Positions 59,457 through 64,000 of a stretch of 64,000 bases of DNA are shown here, piece by piece (the stretch's first letter is position 1; each line of letters starts with the position of its first letter). The DNA comes from Streptomyces cadmiisoli (GTDB lineage Bacteria; Actinomycetota; Actinomycetes; Streptomycetales; Streptomycetaceae). The stretch covers positions 5,146,001 through 5,210,000 of the forward strand of contig NZ_CP030073.1 in assembly GCF_003261055.1 (NCBI RefSeq), in the 5' to 3' direction. Made by a program: the position numbers and the translations under genes. The notes beneath the pieces are model-generated. The model searched no databases. It saw only the letters and a program-made list of their open reading frames with translations, and had not been told where the DNA came from.

Positions 59457-60788
59457 GTGAGCAGCAGCGGCCTCATCTACGCAGTCATTGTCGGGGCCTG
59501 GGCCGCCTACTTGGTGCCGATGTGGCTCCGTAGGCAGGACGAGCTGAACGAGGCCCGTCCGACGGAACGCTTCAGCACCGCCATCCGGTTGCTGTCCGGA
59601 CGGGCGGGCATGGAGCGCCGGTACGCCAAGGACCTGCGGGCACGCTCCGCCGACGAGGAGGAGTGGGAGCCCGGCGTCGACGACCCGGACGCGGTCACCG
59701 ACTCGGTGGACGTCCGGGCCTTCGCCGTGTCCTCGACCGGGGCCCGGGTGCAGGCGACGGTCCAGGAGCACGGCGCGGAAGGGTCCCGGCCGGCGCGCGA
59801 GCAGAGCGGCGCACCGACTCCTCCCGGCGCCCGCGTGCCCGCCCCCGCGTCGGGTGCGGCGCCCGCGCCCGAGCCGCAGGTCGCACCCCCTCGTCGGCCC
59901 GTGGACGCGCCCGCCCGTCCGTCCGGAGCCACTCCGGCGCGCGACGGGGCCGTCGCGTCGGCGCGCAACCGCGTCCCGTCGGCCCGGCGTGCCCCCACCT
60001 CGGAGGCGGACGCGGCGCGTGCCCGGCGCTCGAAGGTCCTCGCCCGCCGGCGCCGCACCACGGTGATGCTGTTCCTGGCGTTCACCCTCGGCGCGGTCGT
60101 CGCCGCCGTGGGCGGGCTCACCCTCCTGTGGGCGCCCGCCGTACCGGCCGTGATGCTCAGCTCGTACATCGCCTATCTGCGGACGCAGGAACGCCGCCGC
60201 TTCGCCTACCAGATGGACCGCCGCCGGGCCGAGGCCGCAGCGCAGCGGCTGCGTGAGTACGCGCGCCGGTCACGTCGGCACCCGGCCGTCGAGGAGGGCC
60301 CCGGCGACTGCGACGAGGTGTCCGAGCCGGAGGCGGACCCAGGACTGTCGGCGCTCGCCGCGGACCGGCGGGCGCTGGTCGAGCAGACCGACCACGCCGA
60401 GTGGGTCGACCAGCAGCGGGAGCGCCGGAGCAGGCCGGGGCGCGGCGAGAGCTGGGACCCGGTGCCGGTGCCCCTGCCGACGTACGTGACCGCGCCGGTG
60501 GCTCCGCGGGCCACGGCCGATGTGGACCTCGAGGCGTCGGACGCGTGGAGTTCGGCGCGGTCGAGTGCCGTCGCCCCGGAGCAGGACGCCGGTGCCGGAG
60601 CGCCGGCGGCGACCGCTCCGGCCGCCCCGCGGGCCGCGGAGCCGGACGAGGCGGAGGACCGGGCCGACGAGGAGGGCCGCAGCGACGCGCGCCGCGCCGC
60701 CTCGGCGCGCAGGGCGCGGGAGCGCGGGCGTACGCCGCTGTTCGACCAGTACGAGGACGGGGAGCGGCCGCGGGCGGCGAACGAGTAG
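59457..60788 (+). CDS. sepX: Transmembrane septation protein SepX (GlpR family)
   Basis: 443 aa, GTG 59457. MSSSGLIYAVIVGAWAAYLVPMWLRRQDELNE (helix 1, residues 3-24), a long Pro/Ala-rich segment, two helices (VMLFLAFTLGAVVAAVGGLTLLWAPAVPAVMLSSYIAYL, about 202-245) and an acidic C-terminus. This layout and its position after galU-moeA-rimJ match SepX of Streptomyces and GlpR of mycobacteria; SepX is needed for cell division and hyphal compartmentation. TACCGT at 59444-59449 places the transcript start at or next to the GTG. Confidence 0.88.
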   Translation: MSSSGLIYAVIVGAWAAYLVPMWLRRQDELNEARPTERFSTAIRLLSGRAGMERRYAKDLRARSADEEEWEPGVDDPDAVTDSVDVRAFAVSSTGARVQATVQEHGAEGSRPAREQSGAPTPPGARVPAPASGAAPAPEPQVAPPRRPVDAPARPSGATPARDGAVASARNRVPSARRAPTSEADAARARRSKVLARRRRTTVMLFLAFTLGAVVAAVGGLTLLWAPAVPAVMLSSYIAYLRTQERRRFAYQMDRRRAEAAAQRLREYARRSRRHPAVEEGPGDCDEVSEPEADPGLSALAADRRALVEQTDHAEWVDQQRERRSRPGRGESWDPVPVPLPTYVTAPVAPRATADVDLEASDAWSSARSSAVAPEQDAGAGAPAATAPAAPRAAEPDEAEDRADEEGRSDARRAASARRARERGRTPLFDQYEDGERPRAANE

Positions 60789-60859
60789 GTGCCGGTCCGG
60801 CCCGCGGGAACGGATTTCCAAGCAGGCCGATCGGGGTGCTAAAGTTTCACTCGTTGCAA

Positions 60860-60933
60860 GGGCCTGTGGCGCAGTCCGGTAGCGCACCTCGTTCGCATCG
60901 AGGGGGCCAGGGGTTCAAATCCCCTCAGGTCCA
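60860..60933 (+). tRNA. tRNA-Ala (anticodon CGC)
   Basis: 74 nt. Acceptor GGGCCTG/CAGGTCC with the G3-U70 pair that defines tRNA-Ala, D arm GCGC-AGTCCGGTA-GCGC, anticodon stem CCTCG/CGAGG with loop TTCGCAT (anticodon CGC), T arm AGGGG-TTCAAAT-CCCCT. CCA is not encoded (CCG follows). Confidence 0.93.
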
Positions 60934-60975
60934 CCGCAACAACTGCCCCGAGGAAACTCGGAGTCGGTTGAAAGG

Positions 60976-61014
60976 ATCCCGTCCGATCGGTTGATCGGGC
61001 GGGATTCTTGTTTT
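60976..61014 (+). terminator. Terminator after tRNA-Ala
   Basis: ATCCCGTCCGATC (60976-60988), GGTT loop, GATCGGGCGGGAT (60993-61005), then TCTTGTTTT: a 13-bp stem with a T-rich tail, the clearest intrinsic terminator in the window. Confidence 0.9.
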
Positions 61015-61042
61015 GTCGCCCCCCGCCGGGGCTGATGCCGGG

Positions 61043-61522
61043 TCAGGCGAGGGGCTTCGCGAAGCAGCGGCTGGCCTCGTGGAAGCGGTAGTAGCCGAAC
61101 TTGGCGCAGGGCTCGTAGCCGCTGGACGTGTACAGGGCGATGGCCTCCGGCTGCTGCGTCCCGGTCTCCAGGACCATGCGGGTGCGGCCGGCGGCGCGGG
61201 CGTCCTCCTCCAGGGCGGCCAGGATGCGCCGGGCGAGGCCGCGCCCGCGCAGTTCCTTGTTGACGTACATGCGCTTGAGTTCGGCGTCGCCGTCCTCGTT
61301 GCCCTCGTCGTTCCTGTCCTGGGTGCGCCAGCCGCCCGAGGCGACGGGGCGGTCGTCCGTGTCGTAGGCGATCAGGTAGACGCCCCTCGGGGACCGGAAG
61401 TCCGACGGGTCGAGGACGGTGGCGTCGCCGCCGTCGCCGTAGCGCTCGTGGTATTCGGCCTGGACCTCGTCGTTGAGCTTGACGGCGTCGGGGTGGTCGA
61501 AGGAGACGCGACGTATATTCAT
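61043..61522 (-). CDS. GNAT acetyltransferase
   Basis: 159 aa. Acetyl-CoA loop ELKRMYVNKELRGRGLARRILAALEEDAR; MVLETGTQQPEAIALYTSSGYEPCAKFGYYRFHEASRCFAKPL. Closest in pattern to small bacterial GNATs of unknown substrate. Start ATG 61522; the -10-like TACGAT 7 nt upstream suggests a leaderless transcript. Divergent from xthA. Confidence 0.9.
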   Translation of the reverse strand: MNIRRVSFDHPDAVKLNDEVQAEYHERYGDGGDATVLDPSDFRSPRGVYLIAYDTDDRPVASGGWRTQDRNDEGNEDGDAELKRMYVNKELRGRGLARRILAALEEDARAAGRTRMVLETGTQQPEAIALYTSSGYEPCAKFGYYRFHEASRCFAKPLA

Positions 61523-61590
61523 GCCAATTATCGTACATCTATTCGAGTAGCGGATCCGGACATGGTCCAGTGTGCCGGTATCGTGCGCGA

Positions 61591-62394
61591 GTGCTCACTG
61601 TGACCTCTGTGAATGTGAATGGATTGCGGGCCGCCGCGAAGAAGGGATTCGTGGAATGGCTCGCCGGTACGCAAGCCGATGTGCTCTGCCTCCAGGAGGT
61701 GCGTGCGGAGCCGGGGCAGCTGCCGGAGCACGTGCGTGAGCCGGAGGGCTGGCACGTCGTGCACGCCCCCGCGGCCGCCAAGGGTCGGGCGGGCGTCTCC
61801 CTCTACAGCCGGCGTGCGCCGGACGCCGTCCGGGTCGGGTTCGGGTCGGCCGAGTTCGACGACAGCGGCCGGTACGTCGAGGTCGACCTGCCCGGTGTGA
61901 CGATCGCCTCCCTCTATCTGCCGTCCGGTGAGGCCGGTACCGAGCGGCAGGACGAGAAGGTCCGGTTCATGGACGAGTTCCTCGGCCATCTCAAGGAGCT
62001 GCGGCAGCGGGCCGCCGCCGAGGGGCGCGAGGTGCTCGTCTGCGGCGACTGGAACATCGCCCACCAGCAGGCCGACCTGAAGAACTGGCGCGGCAACACC
62101 AAGAACTCCGGCTTCCTGCCCGAGGAGCGGGAGTGGCTGGGGCGGGTCCTCGGCGCCGGGGACGGCGGGTACGTCGACGTCGTGCGGGCGCTGCACCCGG
62201 ACGTGGAGGGGCCGTACACCTGGTGGTCGTACCGGGGGCGGGCCTTCGACAACGACACGGGATGGCGGATCGACCTCGCCGTGGCGACGCCGGGGCTCGC
62301 CGGGCGGGCCGTCAAGGCGGTCGTCGAGCGGGCGGCCACCCACGCCGAGCGGTGGTCGGACCACGCGCCGGTGACGGTGGTCTTCGACAGGTGA
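61591..62394 (+). CDS. xthA: Exodeoxyribonuclease III (AP endonuclease)
   Basis: 267 aa, GTG 61591. EEP fold motifs: SVNVNGLRAAAKKGFVEWL, DVLCLQEVRAE (catalytic Glu), VCGDWNIAHQQADLKNWRGN (Asp/Asn), WWSYRGRAFDNDTGWRIDL and HAERWSDHAPVTVVF (Asp-His). It cleaves at abasic sites in base-excision repair. TATCGT at 61579-61584 suggests a leaderless start. Confidence 0.95.
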   Translation: MLTVTSVNVNGLRAAAKKGFVEWLAGTQADVLCLQEVRAEPGQLPEHVREPEGWHVVHAPAAAKGRAGVSLYSRRAPDAVRVGFGSAEFDDSGRYVEVDLPGVTIASLYLPSGEAGTERQDEKVRFMDEFLGHLKELRQRAAAEGREVLVCGDWNIAHQQADLKNWRGNTKNSGFLPEEREWLGRVLGAGDGGYVDVVRALHPDVEGPYTWWSYRGRAFDNDTGWRIDLAVATPGLAGRAVKAVVERAATHAERWSDHAPVTVVFDR

Positions 62395-62422
62395 TGCCGG
62401 GGGGCCGCGCCTGCCGGAGCGG

Positions 62423-63067
62423 CTACGCGCCCTCGCGCAGCCTGCGGTCCATGGCCAGGGACAGCTCCGCCTCGACGACGCTCCGGGCGAGCGGGCGCAG
62501 CCGCGGCAGGTCCTCCTCGGAGGCGTGCCGCAGGACCAGTTCGGCGAAGAGTCCGGCCAGGGCGTCGGCGTGCTCGCGCACCCGTCTGCCGGCCGCCAGG
62601 ACCTCCGCGAGGGGGATGCCCTCGCGGACGAGCTCGGAGGAGACCTCCAGCAGGCGGCGGCTGATGTGGACGATCTCCTCGCCGTCGGTGCCCAGATAGC
62701 CGAGCTCCAGGGCGGCCGCCAGGTTCTCGGGGGTGACCTGGCCCGCGAAGTGGTCGGCGAGTTCCTCGGGGGTGAGGCGGACCGGGGTCTCCTCGGTCGG
62801 GGCGCCCAGCCCGAGCAGGTCGCCGACGTCCCGGCCGTGGTCGAACGCCTCGGCGAGTTCGGCGATGCCGCTGAGGGTGTGGCCGCGGTCGAGCAGTGCG
62901 CCGATCGTCCGCAGCCGGGCCAGGTGCTGGTCGTCGTACCAGGCGATACGGCCCTGTCGGCGGGGTGGCGGAATCAGCTTGCGCTCGCGGTAGAAGCGCA
63001 GGGTGCGCACCGTGATGCCGGCCAGTCGGGCCAGCTCCTCCATGCGGTACTCACGCTTGTCTGCCAC
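62423..63067 (-). CDS. MerR-family regulator
   Basis: 214 aa. YRMEELARLAGITVRTLRFYRERKLIPPPRRQGRIAWYDDQHLARLRTIGALLDRGHTLSGIAELAEAF is the MerR winged helix and start of the coiled coil; the C-terminal part (about 95-214) is helical without cysteines for metals. Divergent from the flavin monooxygenase gene, with two TACCG/CGGTA dyads between them, so it probably controls itself and that gene. Confidence 0.92.
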   Translation of the reverse strand: MADKREYRMEELARLAGITVRTLRFYRERKLIPPPRRQGRIAWYDDQHLARLRTIGALLDRGHTLSGIAELAEAFDHGRDVGDLLGLGAPTEETPVRLTPEELADHFAGQVTPENLAAALELGYLGTDGEEIVHISRRLLEVSSELVREGIPLAEVLAAGRRVREHADALAGLFAELVLRHASEEDLPRLRPLARSVVEAELSLAMDRRLREGA

Positions 63068-63084
63068 GCCCGCACCCTATGTCG

Positions 63085-63127
63085 TACCGTCGGTAACTTT
63101 CCTCGCGCCGACCCCTACCGATCGGTA
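63085..63127. promoter_or_regulatory. Two TACCG/CGGTA dyads, candidate MerR sites
   Basis: TACCG-T-CGGTA (63085-63095) and TACCG-AT-CGGTA (63116-63127), centres 31.5 bp apart (three turns), in the 146-bp divergent region. MerR proteins bind such dyads inside promoter spacers. Confidence 0.55.
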
Positions 63128-63152
63128 CGGCTCTCCTCTACTCTCCCGATTG

Positions 63153-63170
63153 TGCCAGTGAACACTGGCA
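63153..63170. promoter_or_regulatory. Perfect 18-bp palindrome upstream of the monooxygenase
   Basis: TGCCAGTG-AA-CACTGGCA, 43 bp upstream of the monooxygenase ATG at 63214. Size and symmetry suit a TetR-type operator, but no TetR gene is in the window; one may follow beyond the right edge. Confidence 0.6.
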
Positions 63171-63213
63171 GAGTCGCGGTGCGCGAAGTCGCGTGGCATG
63201 GAGGGGCGTCGGT

Positions 63214-64000
63214 ATGGCCGAGCACGAGCATGTACGGGTGGCGGTCGTGGGGTCCGGCTTCGGCGGACTCGGGGCGGCCGTGCGGCTGCGCCGGGAGGGG
63301 GTCACCGACTTCGTCGTCCTGGAACGGGCCGACAGCGTCGGCGGCACCTGGCGGGACAACAGCTATCCGGGGTGCGCCTGCGACGTGCCCTCGCACCTGT
63401 ACTCGTTCTCCTTCGCGCCCCATCCCGACTGGCCGCGCACCTTCTCCGGGCAGGAGCACATCCGCGCCTATCTGGAGCACGTCACGGACGTGTTCCGGCT
63501 GCGCCCGCATCTGCGCTTCAACTGCGAGGTCAAGAAGATGACCTGGGACCCGCAGGGGCTGCGCTGGGACATCGAGACCAGCTCCGGCCGGCTCACCGCC
63601 GACCTCGTGGTCTCCGCCACCGGGCCGCTGTCCGACCCGAAGGTGCCGGACATCCCCGGACTCGACACCTTCCCCGGCAAGGTCTTCCACTCCGCGCGCT
63701 GGGACCACGACTACGACCTGCGCGGCAAGCGGGTCGCCATGGTCGGCACCGGCGCGTCCGCCATCCAGATCGTGCCGGCCATCCAGCCCGAGGTGGAACG
63801 GCTCACCGTCCTGCAGCGCACCCCGCCGTGGGTGATGCCGCGCATCGACCGCGCGATCACCGGGCCCGAGCGGTGGCTGCACCGCCGGCTGCCCTTCACC
63901 GCGCAGGCGCGGCGCGGACTGCTGTGGGGCATCCGCGAGTTGCAGGTCCAGGCGTTCACCAAGCATCCCGATCAGCTGGGCGTCGTCGAGCAGCTGGCCA
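63214..64000 (+). CDS. Flavin-containing (Baeyer-Villiger type) monooxygenase, N-terminal part
   Basis: At least 262 aa; runs off the right edge. FAD motif VAVVGSGFGGLGAAVRLRREGV; GGTWRDNSYPGCACDVPSHLYSFSFAP (the substrate/FAD contact region); NADP motif RVAMVGTGASAIQIVPAI. The Baeyer-Villiger fingerprint FxGxxxHxxxW is seen as FPGKVFHSARW. The oxygenated substrate is unknown. Start ATG 63214 after GGAGGGGC. Confidence 0.93.
   Translation, partial: MAEHEHVRVAVVGSGFGGLGAAVRLRREGVTDFVVLERADSVGGTWRDNSYPGCACDVPSHLYSFSFAPHPDWPRTFSGQEHIRAYLEHVTDVFRLRPHLRFNCEVKKMTWDPQGLRWDIETSSGRLTADLVVSATGPLSDPKVPDIPGLDTFPGKVFHSARWDHDYDLRGKRVAMVGTGASAIQIVPAIQPEVERLTVLQRTPPWVMPRIDRAITGPERWLHRRLPFTAQARRGLLWGIRELQVQAFTKHPDQLGVVEQLA

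Noticed and set aside
63153..63170. The 18-bp palindrome as an intrinsic terminator
   Set aside because: It lies just upstream of a start codon, the 2-bp spacer is too short for a loop and there is no T-tract; an operator fits better.

Overview
The window is chromosomal DNA from a Streptomyces or very close relative. GC content is very high with strong third-position GC bias. Marker genes point the same way: a HrdD-type sigma factor, SepX, an XRE(DUF5753)/DUF397 pair, a DUF6227 protein, an AfsQ1/Q2-like two-component system, and several genes that look leaderless. No phage, insertion sequence, CRISPR array or obvious biosynthetic gene cluster is visible.

Layout. 1-6.7 kb: 5' part of a D-Ala-D-Ala carboxypeptidase gene (runs off the left edge), a GPP34 protein, an XRE/DUF397 regulator pair, a MerR regulator, glutathione peroxidase and an ArsR-like repressor. 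6.8-13.1 kb: an MFS exporter divergent from the ArsR gene, a CPA2 antiporter, a NarL-type two-component pair, small membrane proteins and a MOSC protein. 13.2-16 kb: two GYD-domain proteins, a secreted protein, two very small ORFs and tRNA-Arg(CCU). 16.1-25 kb: a lipoprotein/HlyD-like/ATPase/permease export operon next to a DUF3152 protease-like protein and an AfsQ1-like regulator/kinase/lipoprotein operon; AfsQ1-type boxes lie before both operons, so they may form one envelope-stress circuit. 25-33 kb: a fused double IclR regulator, an M6 protease, TetR+DHA2 exporter, MarR+DODA dioxygenase, and an acetyltransferase. 33-41 kb: hrdD with a SigR-type promoter, a TetR, a truncated WYL regulator, the fructose operon fruR-fruK-(109-aa ORF)-fruA, and DUF6227. 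41-49.5 kb: L,D-transpeptidase, P1 peptidase, LtrA, MscL, SAF protein, MTA phosphorylase, an FmdB zinc-ribbon gene behind a CIRCE-like element, and an MFS exporter. 49.9-64 kb: a CPA1 antiporter with an apparent CTG start, penicillin acylase, 5-FTHF cyclo-ligase, the conserved galU-moeA-moaC-mogA-rimJ-sepX block, tRNA-Ala(CGC), an acetyltransferase, exonuclease III, MerR and a flavin monooxygenase running off the right edge.

Most of the content is ordinary core genome. The most interesting signals are regulatory or at gene boundaries: the CIRCE-like element before fmdB, the shared AfsQ1-type boxes, perfect operator-like palindromes in four divergent promoters, the ORF nested by ATGA overlaps inside the fructose operon, non-ATG/GTG/TTG starts, the WYL gene remnant, and several short tandem repeats. 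All family names come from reading the translated sequence; no search was run.
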